From the NCBI GenBank assembly GCA_041663305.1, contig JBAYMT010000004.1, forward strand, positions 1 to 60,224: a stretch of 60,224 nucleotides of DNA. The letters are read 5' to 3'. The position numbers and the translations under genes were made by a program. Position 1 is the first letter of the stretch. Every line of letters begins with the position of its first letter. Shown here piece by piece: positions 23,202 to 33,202 of this stretch. The notes beneath the pieces are model-generated. The model was not told the DNA's origin. It made no database searches and was given only the letters and a program-made list of their open reading frames with translations. The DNA is from Minisyncoccus sp041663305 (GTDB lineage Bacteria; Patescibacteriota; Minisyncoccia; Minisyncoccales; Minisyncoccaceae).

Positions 23202-24677
23202 ATGGTTAAAAAGTTTTTAAAGAGATCGTTTTTTATAGGACTCTTTTTGTTTTTTATAGGATTTAGTCCTATTGTTAGCGCAGACGTAATCGGTCAGCGT
23301 GTTTCTTTTATTGTTGAACCGTCATATAGCGCTTCGGGTGTCAATAAAACAAATGCAGTATTGGTAAAAAGCGGTTCGGGAATGTATTTTTATTTGGAAG
23401 AGTATTACTGGAGCAGCAGGACAGATTCTGAAAAAAACGAAATGTTGTCAATTTTGGAAAATCTTGACCATGAATTTATTTCTAACATAAAGCCAAAATT
23501 AAACAGTACTTTTGGCACAGAGCCTATTCCGGGAATAGATAATGATCAAAAAATTACTGTATTGTTCTATCCATTGAAAGGGAATGCTAGGGGGTATGTA
23601 AGAAATGTTGATGAATACAGCAGATTTACCAATCCTACTTCAAACGAGAGAGAAATTATCTATCTGAATAGCGAATATTTAAAAAGCAATTATTTAAAAG
23701 AGTTCTTTACGCATGAATATATGCATTTGATTACTATTAATCAAAAGGAACTAAGGACTGATGGAAAACCGGAGGCTATTTGGTTGTCTGAAATGCTTTC
23801 TGAGTATGCGGTAACCCATGTTGGGTATAACGAGAAAGAAAATAGCTATCTTGATAACAGAATAAATGTTTTCATAAACAGTCCATCAACTTCATTAACT
23901 GAATGGGGAAATGATATTGCAAGCTATGGAGCAGTTTCTATTTTTGGTAATTATTTGGTCGAAAAATATGGGATAAGGGTTTTAATGGATGCTTTAAAAT
24001 CAAAGAAAACTGGGATAGATAGCGTGAATGAGGCCTTGGCTGCAAATGGCTACAAGGACAATTTCCAAAAAGTGTTCACAGATTTTAGTGTTGCGGTTTA
24101 TCTCAACGATTGCAGGTTTTCCGAAAAGTTTTGTTTTAACAGCGAAAAATTGAAAAGTTTTCATGTTTTTACGCTAAATAATTTTCTACCGTCGTCGGGC
24201 GAGAGCAATCTTTTCTTGGGACAAAGCTTATCAATGTATTCTGCCCAGTGGCAGAAATTTATCGGAGGTAATGGGGATATCAAATTCAAATTTAAAGGAT
24301 CTCCAACAGGCTATTCATCGGTTTATTATGTTATCAAGAAGCCAAACGATGAAGTGATAGTCGATTATCTTAGGATATCTCCCACAACGAAAGAAGGGGA
24401 GCTTGTGATTAAAAATATGGGAAAGGATGTTTTGTCTGTTATTTTTATTCCTTCTATTGTTGCATTTGGTTCTACGTCTTTATCAAGCAAATATTATTAT
24501 TCGCTTAGCGCCTCAACGTTTGTTTCTTCGCCAACCGTGCAAACATTGCCTATTTCAATTGATAAGCCTTTGAGCAGTATGACTAAAGACGAATTGATAA
24601 ATGTTTTGTTGCGTTTGCTTTATTATGTGATTTCGCAACAGCAAATGAAATATACTACGAATACCGTAGTCTATTGA
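23202..24677 (+). CDS. Secreted zinc metallopeptidase-like protein
   Basis: A 491-residue exported protein with signal peptide 1-27 (ending VSA). The zinc motif HEYMH is at 171-175, followed by WLSEMLSEY, where E197 or E201 could be the third ligand, so it is a gluzincin of the M30/hyicolysin-like kind in outline. The C-terminal part (340-440) looks like a beta-sandwich, and the end has a weakly hydrophobic helix (LINVLLRLLYYVI). It could trim or release surface proteins. A -10 like TATGAT lies at 23185-23190. Substrate unknown. Confidence 0.7.
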   Translation: MVKKFLKRSFFIGLFLFFIGFSPIVSADVIGQRVSFIVEPSYSASGVNKTNAVLVKSGSGMYFYLEEYYWSSRTDSEKNEMLSILENLDHEFISNIKPKLNSTFGTEPIPGIDNDQKITVLFYPLKGNARGYVRNVDEYSRFTNPTSNEREIIYLNSEYLKSNYLKEFFTHEYMHLITINQKELRTDGKPEAIWLSEMLSEYAVTHVGYNEKENSYLDNRINVFINSPSTSLTEWGNDIASYGAVSIFGNYLVEKYGIRVLMDALKSKKTGIDSVNEALAANGYKDNFQKVFTDFSVAVYLNDCRFSEKFCFNSEKLKSFHVFTLNNFLPSSGESNLFLGQSLSMYSAQWQKFIGGNGDIKFKFKGSPTGYSSVYYVIKKPNDEVIVDYLRISPTTKEGELVIKNMGKDVLSVIFIPSIVAFGSTSLSSKYYYSLSASTFVSSPTVQTLPISIDKPLSSMTKDELINVLLRLLYYVISQQQMKYTTNTVVY

Positions 24678-24729
24678 TTTTTTAAAAGTGATTGATTATA
24701 ATTGCAGTGTAGTTCCAGAGGATTAGTAG

Positions 24730-24759
24730 TCCCGCTTAGAGGCGGGATTTTGTTTTTTT
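24730..24759 (+). terminator. Terminator of the metallopeptidase gene
   Basis: TCCCGC/GCGGGA with loop TTAGAG, followed by TTTTGTTTTTTT. Confidence 0.8.
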
Positions 24760-24769
24760 AGCTCTTTAT

Positions 24770-24826
24770 AAATTTGATATTCAAATTTGAAACATTATCT
24801 TGAAACATAAAATTTTATGTTTCAAG
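24770..24826. promoter_or_regulatory. Two adjacent palindromes
   Basis: AAATTTGA-TAT-TCAAATTT (24770-24788) and a perfect 28-nt palindrome at 24799-24826 with arms CTTGAAACATAAAA. Both share TTTGAAACAT or its complement. They lie in the 305-nt gap before the gene at 24983 and may be operators. Confidence 0.45.
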
Positions 24827-24982
24827 TTTGGATGCCAAATTCTCTTGAGGAGTAGTATATAATAATCAATAAAATTTAAATTTATGCCATTCTTATAAAT
24901 ATTTTAAGCAATATTTAGAGTAGATTTAAATTTCTTAAAGAGATGTACTACGTTAATCAATATAATAATAAATTTTGATCAA

Positions 24983-25624
24983 ATGAAAAAAGTAGGAATT
25001 ATTGCTGTTCTAGCCATTATTATCGTTTTGGTTATCGGTTGTTTTGCTGTTTATAGTTATTATGAAACTCAAAAGAAGGAGAAGCTTTTTGCTTCAAGAG
25101 TTGAAGATTTTCGAAGTAGAAAGGCTTATTTTGAAGATTTTACAAAAAGGTTTGAAGGCGATGAAGTTTGGATGGATAGCGATAAAGCAAAAGTTTCTGT
25201 AAAAATTCCAAGAGAGTGGGATGCTTTTGAGGGTTCTTTTTCGGCTATTTCTATGAAGTCTAAGGATTTTTTGCCTATGGATGGGGATGTTAAAAAGGCT
25301 CCACTTCCTTCAACTGGATGTTGGATTGATTTTAATGTACAGATCGATAAGATGGAAAACGGGTACAAAAACTTTATAATGGAAACTTTAAATAATGATG
25401 ATTATTTTTCTACGGAAGATTCTGACGAGAAAAAAGTAAAGGTTGGAAAATATGAAGCTTTATTAAATATGTCTCCAGACGAGAGGGGAGAAGGAAAGGC
25501 AGTTTTTATGAAAGTTCCCGTGAATAACTTTACTTATAAAATTGATTCTTATTTTTTTGGTAAGGACAAGGAAAGATGCGAAAAAGAATTTGATGACTTT
25601 TTGAATTCTCTGGTCATTAAATAA
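24983..25624 (+). CDS. Membrane-anchored hypothetical
   Basis: A 213-residue protein with one N-terminal TM (about 5-27) and an outer alpha/beta domain. VIGC (17-20) resembles a lipobox, but the hydrophobic stretch continues past the Cys, so a TM anchor is more likely. No family recognised. It is followed 9 nt later by the next exported gene. Confidence 0.5.
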   Translation: MKKVGIIAVLAIIIVLVIGCFAVYSYYETQKKEKLFASRVEDFRSRKAYFEDFTKRFEGDEVWMDSDKAKVSVKIPREWDAFEGSFSAISMKSKDFLPMDGDVKKAPLPSTGCWIDFNVQIDKMENGYKNFIMETLNNDDYFSTEDSDEKKVKVGKYEALLNMSPDERGEGKAVFMKVPVNNFTYKIDSYFFGKDKERCEKEFDDFLNSLVIK

Positions 25625-25633
25625 AATAAAAAA

Positions 25634-26305
25634 ATGAAATCTGCCAAAAGGTGGCTTTTTGCCATTTTGGTGTCTTTTTTGTTCGGCTTTCAGCTTGTTT
25701 ATGCTTTTGATCTTTTAAATTTTGATTTTCAATCCGATGAAAATTATCTAGAGTTTTCGGAAATTGATGCCAAAAGAATTATTAGTTCGCTACCTGCAAT
25801 TTTAGAAGATAAGTGGACAATTTATTTAACAAATAATCGTTCGCCTCAAGAAACTACAGCGCTTTCATTTTTGCGCGATGCGACTGTTTTTGATTTTTGG
25901 AATTACACACTAGCCGATCTGCCAGCTGATACCGTGATTAATACTTTGAAGATAGTAATAAAAGATTTTTCTTCCGAGGAGGCAGCAGCAAAAAGAATAA
26001 TCGAAAGAATAGAAAAGCTTTCGGTAAATGAGGCGGTTCGTATTGCAACAGAAGAATTATTTGCTAATCAGGCTAAAGTAGCTTTTGGCGCAATAAGAGG
26101 GATGAATTCTAAAGATAATAAGGAAACTATTTTCCAGTATGTCATAGTGTATAAACCGCTTACCGAAGATAAGGGTTTGATGACTATACGCTTTTTTTCT
26201 CCAAAAAAGATACTTCCTCCTCAAACTAAAACATCATACGGTCTTTCGCTGGGATTTGTGAATATGCTTGAGGAAGGGGGAAGAATTACCACCTTTTACT
26301 CTTGA
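25634..26305 (+). CDS. N-terminal part of a frameshifted envelope protein
   Basis: 223 residues in this frame, starting with a signal peptide (1-24, ending VYA). The frame stops shortly after a run of five G (26276-26280). Removing one G joins it smoothly to the frame at 26268 (..NMLEEGEELPPFTLEV..), giving one protein of about 1320 residues. The second half lacks any signal peptide but has extracellular domains, which supports a single original gene. Confidence 0.65.
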   Translation: MKSAKRWLFAILVSFLFGFQLVYAFDLLNFDFQSDENYLEFSEIDAKRIISSLPAILEDKWTIYLTNNRSPQETTALSFLRDATVFDFWNYTLADLPADTVINTLKIVIKDFSSEEAAAKRIIERIEKLSVNEAVRIATEELFANQAKVAFGAIRGMNSKDNKETIFQYVIVYKPLTEDKGLMTIRFFSPKKILPPQTKTSYGLSLGFVNMLEEGGRITTFYS

Positions 26306-29300
26306 GGTAAGGGGAGAGGTAGAAGATTTTTTGTCTGGCAGTTATAGATTTACTTCTATGGTAGAAACAAACATCGCTTTTTCTGAAAGTACTCCCGATT
26401 TGGGTTTGGTTCCAATTTCTTGGATGGATAAATATGTCACAGATCCTGTAAATAAATTCTTAAAGGATATTCCTTTCGTTGGAGGGTTGTTTGGCAGTAC
26501 AAATAATTCAGAAATACTAAAAGGGTCGGGAGGTGATTCGGGTGAAATAAAAGAAGAAGTAATGAATATCATAAGAGGTGTTTCTATTGGAAATGGAGAG
26601 GATAAAGATAAAAAGAAGGAGACGGCGGAAAGCGAGAAAAAGAAAAATAAATCTGCTGATGAAGAAAAAATAAAAAAAGAAAAAGAAAAGGCTGATAAAA
26701 AGCAAAAAAAAGAAGAACAAGAAAAGCAGAAAAAGGAAGAGAAAGAAAGAAAGGCGGAAGAAAAAATAATTCAAAAAGAAGAAGAGAAACGTAAAAAAGA
26801 CATAGAGAAGGTTAAAAAAGCGCTTGAGAAAAAATTGGAAGAGGAGGAAAAGGAAAAAGTCAAAAAAGAACAAGAAGAAAAAAAGTTAGCAGAAAAACTT
26901 GAAAAGGAAGAGGAAAAGAGACAAGAAAAGCAGGAAAGAGAAGAAGAAAAACAAGAAAAAGAGGAAAAGGAAGAATTCTATGCCAAAAAATGCGCAAGAG
27001 AAAGCAGCGCGCAGATAAAAAGAGAATCAATTATTTTTAATGAATTTGCCTGGATGGGAAGCAAGGAAAATTCTTCTTATGAGTGGATAGAACTTAAAAA
27101 TATTGGCAATCAAGCAGTTAATCTTGATGGATGGAAAATATATGGGAAGGATGCCGATGAAGATTTTGTTTTTAAAAAAGAACTTTTAGTTAATCCCGGA
27201 GAATACGTCCTTTTAGAAAAAAGCGAAAAATCTGTTCCTTGGGTTGATGCAGATTTCATATTCAAAGGGTCTTTGAACAATTCAAATGAAAAGTATTATT
27301 TATATGATGCTGATTGTAATTTTCACGACAGTGTTAATGCAGATCCTGATTGGCCAGCAGGAAGCAATGAGGAGAAGCGGACTATGGAAAATGCGGGAGA
27401 TTTTTCTTGGCATACATATTCTGGGAGTAGTAATAATGGAATTTTTGGGACCCCAAAGCAAGAAAATTCACGCTATGAAAATAATACGGAAGAAAGAGTT
27501 CGGATGGCGAGATTTCCCAATCTTTACGCAAGTTCAAAGCCAAGCCATTCCAGTTCTTCGGGGGTGCATACCTCAGTTCCCCAAGTAGATTACTGCAGTG
27601 CAAGTACTTTAGAGCCAACTCATACGCCAATTATTATAAACGAAATTGCATGGATGGGCACTGTCGCTAGCAGCAGCAATGAATGGATAGAATTAAAAAA
27701 CATTACGGAAAACGAGGTTTCATTATCTGGGTGGCAGCTTTTTGATAAGAACAAAGATATAAAAGTAGTTTTTGGAGAGGATGAAAAGATTACTGCAAAT
27801 GGTTTTTATCTCTTGGAAAGGACTGATGACAATTCTGTTTCAAATGTTGCAGCTGATAAAATATATTCAGGAGCTTTAAGTGATAAATCGGAATCGTTAA
27901 TACTGTTCAATAGAAGTTGTGAATTAATTGATTATGTTGCTGCGGAAGATAGTTGGACTGAAGGAAACAGCAAAGATAAGCAAAGTATGGAAAGGGAAAA
28001 TGATCTTTCCTGGCATACTTATGCGGGGGATGCTGATAGTGTTTCTGGGCTGTATGGAACCCCGAAACAAGAAAATTCAATAGGCACTAAAAACCAAGAG
28101 AATGAAAATAATGAAGAAGAGGAGGAAGAAGAGGACGAAGACATAGAGGATCAAAAAATAGATAATCTTTTAGTGCGAATGGGAAACTTGAAGAATCAGG
28201 TAGTTTTGGAATGGAGCGGACAGGAGGATATTGAATACATAGTTTATTATAGAGTAGGGGGAATAGATGAAGAAACATTTTCAAATGTTGCTGATTATTT
28301 TAGTGTAGATTTTGGTTTTGAAACGGGAATAAACAAAGCAATAATTTCTGATTTATATTTTGACAAGAATTACTTTTTTGAAGTGGGAATAAAGAAGGAT
28401 GAAGGCTTTTTGCCACTATCGGATGTGGTTTCCATTCAAATAGACAAAAGCGAACCAATATTAGCGTTTAAACATACCGATTATTCTCGTACTTTTAGTT
28501 ATGATTTTACCGGGCCGGCAGATTATGAAAATAAGCAACTTTCGGATTTTAGTGAAATGGAAATGGAATTTTCAAGCTATCCGATTATTGACGCAAACAG
28601 AAACTTTTATCTAATCGGAAAAGAAAAGGAAGGAGTTACGCTTAATAGTTTTTATCCGAATGGAGATTTAAAATGGAAATTTAATAATAGACAGGGGACA
28701 GATCCTATTATTGGGAGCGATGGAACGATATATTTTAATAATAGTGAATATGTTTTTGCGCTATCTCCTGCGGGAAAAGTAAAATGGAAACAGAAGTTTT
28801 CAGGAATATATTCCAATGATCCCGCAATCGACAAAAACGGAAATATTTTTATATTAGCTTCTGACGAACCTTATAAAATGAGTCTGTTTCTGGTGAAAGA
28901 GGCAGGAAAGGAGATAATAAGGGAAAAATTAGTTTCGTCCGAGGATTTATGGGGAGATGTTTCTTTCGGTTTCCACTCAGAAATAACGATGGATGATTTG
29001 GGAAATCTTTATTTTGCCGCATCTAATATTTTGATCAAATACAACATACAAACTAAAAACTTTGAAAAAAGGGTCATTCCGGCGGATTGCAGCAGGTATT
29101 ATGCTGATAAATGTGCTACTTTTCGTCCGGGTATTATTAGCATTGTCGCCTCTGGGTCAAATCTATATGCGTCGTTCAATAATGCCTACATTGGGGAAGT
29201 GGTAAACCTAAATAGAGTTTTTGCTTTTGATATAAACAATTTTTTAGGTGACTATTTATGGATGGCAAATAATTCAATGGTGGCAGCTGCTCGCACTGAT

Positions 29301-29612
29301 TCTGTTTATGTCTATCAAGCCAATGCGACAGTTTTTATGGAAAAATCAAGAATAGTTGCTTTGAATCCTTCAAGCGGGGTTGAGGAATGGACAAAGGAAT
29401 GGAATAGACTGCTTGATGAAAGATTTTTCTTTGTTGATAGCAAAAAAATCGTGTATGTGATTATGGATAACGATCTTGTTGGGTATGATACTACTCTTAG
29501 TCCTAACGAAGACGAGGTTTTTAGGGTTAATCTGCAGGGCAATGAAAATGTCTCCATTTACAGCGAAGGCATGTTTGCTATAAGGAAGGATGCGAAGATT
29601 ATGAGAAGATAA
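26268..29612 (+). CDS. Lamin-tail/beta-propeller envelope protein, C-terminal part
   Basis: 1114 residues in this frame from an apparent TTG; true translation probably enters from the frame at 25634. In order: a short N-terminal part, a roughly 130-residue Lys/Glu-rich helical or coiled-coil spacer (26598-26985), two lamin-tail (LTD) domains (about 27026-27470 and 27626-28080; both contain FxxMG/AWMG, EWIELKN and end GTPKQENS), an acidic stretch, a fibronectin-like segment, and PQQ-type beta-propeller repeats (GSDGTIYFNN, DKNGNIFILAS, ALNPSSGVEEW). It probably sits outside the membrane as a binding scaffold. Function unknown. Confidence 0.65.
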   Translation: MRKGEELPPFTLEVRGEVEDFLSGSYRFTSMVETNIAFSESTPDLGLVPISWMDKYVTDPVNKFLKDIPFVGGLFGSTNNSEILKGSGGDSGEIKEEVMNIIRGVSIGNGEDKDKKKETAESEKKKNKSADEEKIKKEKEKADKKQKKEEQEKQKKEEKERKAEEKIIQKEEEKRKKDIEKVKKALEKKLEEEEKEKVKKEQEEKKLAEKLEKEEEKRQEKQEREEEKQEKEEKEEFYAKKCARESSAQIKRESIIFNEFAWMGSKENSSYEWIELKNIGNQAVNLDGWKIYGKDADEDFVFKKELLVNPGEYVLLEKSEKSVPWVDADFIFKGSLNNSNEKYYLYDADCNFHDSVNADPDWPAGSNEEKRTMENAGDFSWHTYSGSSNNGIFGTPKQENSRYENNTEERVRMARFPNLYASSKPSHSSSSGVHTSVPQVDYCSASTLEPTHTPIIINEIAWMGTVASSSNEWIELKNITENEVSLSGWQLFDKNKDIKVVFGEDEKITANGFYLLERTDDNSVSNVAADKIYSGALSDKSESLILFNRSCELIDYVAAEDSWTEGNSKDKQSMERENDLSWHTYAGDADSVSGLYGTPKQENSIGTKNQENENNEEEEEEEDEDIEDQKIDNLLVRMGNLKNQVVLEWSGQEDIEYIVYYRVGGIDEETFSNVADYFSVDFGFETGINKAIISDLYFDKNYFFEVGIKKDEGFLPLSDVVSIQIDKSEPILAFKHTDYSRTFSYDFTGPADYENKQLSDFSEMEMEFSSYPIIDANRNFYLIGKEKEGVTLNSFYPNGDLKWKFNNRQGTDPIIGSDGTIYFNNSEYVFALSPAGKVKWKQKFSGIYSNDPAIDKNGNIFILASDEPYKMSLFLVKEAGKEIIREKLVSSEDLWGDVSFGFHSEITMDDLGNLYFAASNILIKYNIQTKNFEKRVIPADCSRYYADKCATFRPGIISIVASGSNLYASFNNAYIGEVVNLNRVFAFDINNFLGDYLWMANNSMVAAARTDSVYVYQANATVFMEKSRIVALNPSSGVEEWTKEWNRLLDERFFFVDSKKIVYVIMDNDLVGYDTTLSPNEDEVFRVNLQGNENVSIYSEGMFAIRKDAKIMRR

Positions 29613-29632
29613 GGAAATTCCTAAATTTATGT

Positions 29633-29638
29633 TATAAT
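29633..29638 (+). promoter_or_regulatory. -10 element TATAAT
   Basis: TATAAT preceded by TTATGT, 30 nt before the gene at 29668. Confidence 0.45.
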
Positions 29639-29667
29639 AGTTTTGATATAATTATTATATTAAAACT

Positions 29668-30522
29668 ATGAAAAAATTAGATTTTATAAGTATTTTTGCA
29701 TTTATTATAGTTGGCTTTTCAGCTTATTATATTTTTGGTTTTTTCTTTTTTAAAGGTGAAAACAATGCGGAGCCAGTGTATAATACTGTGGTAAACGAAA
29801 ATACAGACAAAAAAGCCGAGGAAACAAAAGGAAGGTCGGCTATAAATTTGGATAATTGCGATCTCAGGAAATACGATATGGATTGCAAGATAACAAAGTT
29901 TTTGGAGCAAAACCTTGCGTGGGCTAACAAGAGCGAGGGAATTGATTTTTGCGCTTATGATTATTTGGGGGGTAAAGAGGGAAATGTTTATCTGAAAGCT
30001 TTTTGTGAAGAGTTTTATGTGAGCGACAAAGAAATGGTTTGTCCCAATAAAGAGATCTTGAACAAGTGTTTTGTTTCAAAAGATAAGAGCGAATGTTCAG
30101 AATGTTCAGTAAAAGATGCTCCAAAACATATAGTTCAGGCAAGCGGGGTTTCTGTTCCGGTAAGATTAACCGAAAGCGGAGAATCATTTACAATGTGGAC
30201 TCCAAGGGATGGGAGTTTATACGATAAAGACTTAAGAGCAGAATTTCCAGCCGATATTTATCCATTGGTTTCTAAATCGAAAAAGAATCTAGGGGCAATC
30301 ACTCTTGAGAGAGCAGAAGACTATTTTGGAGCAAAAGCTGTTTTTAATGTTGAAAAAACACTGGAAGACTCTTGCAATAGCGCGCTTGATTGCAGTGATG
30401 TTCCTGGTGAGTTTACTATGAAATCTAACTGTCCGTATGAAATGAGGTGTATAGACGGCAAGTGTGTAGTGGGGTGTTATGACCTGATTGATCATTTTGA
30501 ATTGCCGATAGAAGGGAAATAG
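29668..30522 (+). CDS. Anchored Cys-rich hypothetical
   Basis: A 284-residue protein with one N-terminal TM (about 6-28) and an outer domain with about 15 cysteines (CDLRKYDMDC; CPNKEILNKCF; CSECS; a C-terminal C..C..MRCIDGKCVVGCY), which suggests several disulfides. A thioredoxin-fold protein at 40542 could serve such substrates. No family recognised. Confidence 0.5.
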   Translation: MKKLDFISIFAFIIVGFSAYYIFGFFFFKGENNAEPVYNTVVNENTDKKAEETKGRSAINLDNCDLRKYDMDCKITKFLEQNLAWANKSEGIDFCAYDYLGGKEGNVYLKAFCEEFYVSDKEMVCPNKEILNKCFVSKDKSECSECSVKDAPKHIVQASGVSVPVRLTESGESFTMWTPRDGSLYDKDLRAEFPADIYPLVSKSKKNLGAITLERAEDYFGAKAVFNVEKTLEDSCNSALDCSDVPGEFTMKSNCPYEMRCIDGKCVVGCYDLIDHFELPIEGK

Positions 30523-30578
30523 TTTCAAAAAACATATTTTTTTGGTAAGATATACCTATATAATTAATAAAACATATT

Positions 30579-31184
30579 ATGGAGGTTTTAAAATCACTTA
30601 GGAATAATTTTGCAAATATTATATCCTTGTTATCAATCCCTTTTGCTCTTTTTTCTTTTTATCACATTTTTTTAGGAAACTTTTTCCTCTCGGTTCTGTT
30701 TATAAGCATTGCGTTTTTCTTAGATACCTTAGATGGGTATTTTGCTAGGAAACTAAAAATAGAAAGCGAGGTGGGAAGGTTAATAGACTCTTTTTGTGAT
30801 ATTCTAAATTATTTGGTTTATCCAGCCTTGTTTATCTTTAAATTTTTCAATTTTGATTTGTTGATAAGCGTGATATTGGCTTCTTTCATTGTTGTTTTTG
30901 GAATAATAAGGTTGGCTCGTTTTACTAGTGAAGGGTTTGTCGTTAAAGATGGCAGAAATTACTACAGAGGAGTTCCTGTTCCAGTGGCACTGTATGGAAC
31001 CATAATTTCTTATATTCTTTACCATAATTTCTTGACTCAGGCGATGAGCTATTTCTTCCCGGCTATTGTTGTATGTTTCTCACTGCTAATGGTTTCTTCA
31101 ATAAAGGTTAAAAAAGTTAGCAATCTTTATTGGTATATTTTGATTTTAGTTATCTTGCTGATACTTTCATTCACTTCTATCTAA
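30579..31184 (+). CDS. CDP-alcohol phosphatidyltransferase (PssA-like)
   Basis: A 201-residue membrane enzyme that moves a phosphatidyl group from CDP-diacylglycerol to an alcohol. The full family motif D-x2-D-G-x2-A-R-x8-G-x3-D-x3-D is present: D49, D52, G53, A56, R57, G66, D70, D74. Around six TM segments. Length and position of the motif near the N-terminus resemble phosphatidylserine synthase (PssA), but PgsA cannot be excluded. Preceded by TATAAT-like elements, and an independent terminator follows. Confidence 0.85.
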   Translation: MEVLKSLRNNFANIISLLSIPFALFSFYHIFLGNFFLSVLFISIAFFLDTLDGYFARKLKIESEVGRLIDSFCDILNYLVYPALFIFKFFNFDLLISVILASFIVVFGIIRLARFTSEGFVVKDGRNYYRGVPVPVALYGTIISYILYHNFLTQAMSYFFPAIVVCFSLLMVSSIKVKKVSNLYWYILILVILLILSFTSI

Positions 31185-31202
31185 AATGTTTTGTTTAACA
31201 GT

Positions 31203-31230
31203 AAAATAGGGCATAAGGCCCTATTTTTGT
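31203..31230 (+). terminator. Terminator
   Basis: AAATAGGGC/GCCCTATTT, loop ATAAG, T-run. Confidence 0.8.
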
Positions 31231-31291
31231 TTAGGTTTAGTTTTTCGTTGTTTTATGTTATATTTTTAGTAATACAAGTAATAAAACACCT

Positions 31292-33202
31292 ATGAATCTT
31301 ACACATATTTCTAAAAAAGTAGCCTATTTATTCTTATTTTTATTGCCCTTTTTCTTTATTCCAAATTTGGCAATATCTCCTGTAATGAACCTGAAAGCAA
31401 TAGCTTTAGTTTTTGCGCTGGTATTGTTTTCTCTGTTTTTTATTACGGTAGTCAAAAATAGGGAAAATAGTTTGAATTTCGGGACTTCAACCAAAATTAT
31501 TCTAGCTTTTTTAGTTTTTGCTGCAGTTTCCTTATTTGTTTCTGGATATCTGTTCCAAGGGTATTGGGGGTATCCGGTTCAATCGGATTCGTTATTCTGT
31601 TTTATTGTTTTTTCAATAGCTTTTTTCCTTTTTGGCAATATTTTTAAACAAGACAATAGGGAAAAAGCTTATAGGGCATTTACTTGTGGGGCCTTTTTCT
31701 TAGCGCTTCTCTATCTCTTTCAGATATTTTTAGGATCAAAAATGCAATTGCAGATGGTGCTTCCGGTCAATGCCGAGGCTTCGATAATTTTTGCCTTGGG
31801 ATTGATTTTTTCTATTTATTATATTTTTAAGAATTTTGATTTCAAGAAAAGCAAAGAAAATATGTTGCAATTGGCATTTGCTACAGTTGCTATAGTTGTT
31901 TTTATAATAATGCTTTATTTGATGGGAACAAAATTAGGATGGTTCTTATCTTCAGTCGGTGCATTCTTTTTATTTTGGAGAGGACTACAGAAAAGAGATT
32001 TCGATTTTAATTATCCCGAACCCTTTATTTCTTTTTTGTTTGTCCTTTTTTTCTTGGTTAATTTTTTATTGCCGTTGAATGATTTGCCTATTTTAAAACC
32101 CTACGCTTACAGCGAGCCCATGATTACTTATGACCAGAGCATCAATATAATTTCAAAATCCTTAAACGATACGAAAAATATTATTTTTGGAACTGGGCCG
32201 TCATCGTTTCCTTACAATTTTTCTTTGAATAAGGGTAGTGATTTTGGTACAGATGAAAATATTCCCAATCATCCAAACAGCGGATTTTTGATGATAGTGA
32301 ATGATTTTGGAATAGTAGGAGCTTTGTTATTTTTGGCCCTAGCTTTATTTTTTGTTTGGAAGGCGATCATCTTTATGGTTAAGAGCGAAGAAAAGGATAG
32401 CGATGACCTATTGTTTATTTCATCTGTCTTTATGCTATTTTTGGCCTTTTTCCTTTATCGTTTTTCTTTTACCGTCACTCTATTGCTCTTTGTTTTTTTG
32501 GGATTATATTTTTCAAATACCAAGCGATATGAATTATCGGGCGCAAAAAACAATGCTTATAGGATAATTGTCACCATTGCTTTATTGGCATTATTGCCAA
32601 ATCTTTACTTTTTTGTACAATACCAAGCCGAGCAAAAGTATCAGACTTTCATAATGCTATCTAGCGAAAACAGCAAATATAAAGAAATTTTTACCGAAAA
32701 CCAGTCTTTGGATAATTATATAAAACTTTTGGATGAAGCTCATAAAATGTTTCCTAATCCTGATTACGCTATTTATCTTTCAAAGGCATATCTTTCGAAA
32801 TCGATAATAACCTACGATGATTTTTTCAATTCTGATGGGCAAGCTGAAAGCAGTGAGGAAATAAAAAAGAAGTCGTTTGAATATCTGACCAGAGCAGAAA
32901 CTTATGCAAAAAATGCAATTGCGATGAATGAAAGAAATTATTTTGCTTGGGAAAACCTGGGAATGATATACGAGAGCGCTGAAAAAATTGATTCATCGAA
33001 AGAAGGGCAAGCTATTAGCGCATATCAAAAAGCTATGGATTTAGCTCCATATAATTATGAAACATATGTTTTAATGGGGAGAAAACTGGAAAAAGACGGA
33101 AAAGTTGAAGAAGCATTAAAACAATACAAGAAAGGACTGGAATTAAATCCGGACTTTGTTGAACTGGAAGAAGTTATAAATTCTCTTGAGAAAACAAAAT
33201 AA
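31292..33202 (+). CDS. O-antigen ligase/polymerase-like with TPR tail
   Basis: A 636-residue protein. Residues 1-440 hold about 11-12 TM segments. A large external loop ends in GTGPSSFPYNF...NHPNSGFLMIVNDFGIVGALLFL, the layout of the Wzy_C/WaaL domain with its conserved His. Residues 500-636 form two to three TPR repeats (AWENLGMIYESAEKI, AISAYQKAMDLAPYNYETYVLMG). Such proteins polymerise glycans or attach them to lipid or protein; in S-layer-bearing CPR cells it may glycosylate surface proteins. Its stop overlaps the murB start by one base (TAATG), so they are coupled. Confidence 0.7.
   Translation: MNLTHISKKVAYLFLFLLPFFFIPNLAISPVMNLKAIALVFALVLFSLFFITVVKNRENSLNFGTSTKIILAFLVFAAVSLFVSGYLFQGYWGYPVQSDSLFCFIVFSIAFFLFGNIFKQDNREKAYRAFTCGAFFLALLYLFQIFLGSKMQLQMVLPVNAEASIIFALGLIFSIYYIFKNFDFKKSKENMLQLAFATVAIVVFIIMLYLMGTKLGWFLSSVGAFFLFWRGLQKRDFDFNYPEPFISFLFVLFFLVNFLLPLNDLPILKPYAYSEPMITYDQSINIISKSLNDTKNIIFGTGPSSFPYNFSLNKGSDFGTDENIPNHPNSGFLMIVNDFGIVGALLFLALALFFVWKAIIFMVKSEEKDSDDLLFISSVFMLFLAFFLYRFSFTVTLLLFVFLGLYFSNTKRYELSGAKNNAYRIIVTIALLALLPNLYFFVQYQAEQKYQTFIMLSSENSKYKEIFTENQSLDNYIKLLDEAHKMFPNPDYAIYLSKAYLSKSIITYDDFFNSDGQAESSEEIKKKSFEYLTRAETYAKNAIAMNERNYFAWENLGMIYESAEKIDSSKEGQAISAYQKAMDLAPYNYETYVLMGRKLEKDGKVEEALKQYKKGLELNPDFVELEEVINSLEKTK

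Noticed and set aside
22937..23203. 88-codon minus-strand frame
   Set aside because: It spans the GC-rich hairpin and the leader of the metallopeptidase, with no start signals or family pattern.
26517..26873. Minus-strand frame rich in Phe/Leu
   Set aside because: It is the complement of the Lys/Glu-rich coding stretch of the lamin-tail protein.
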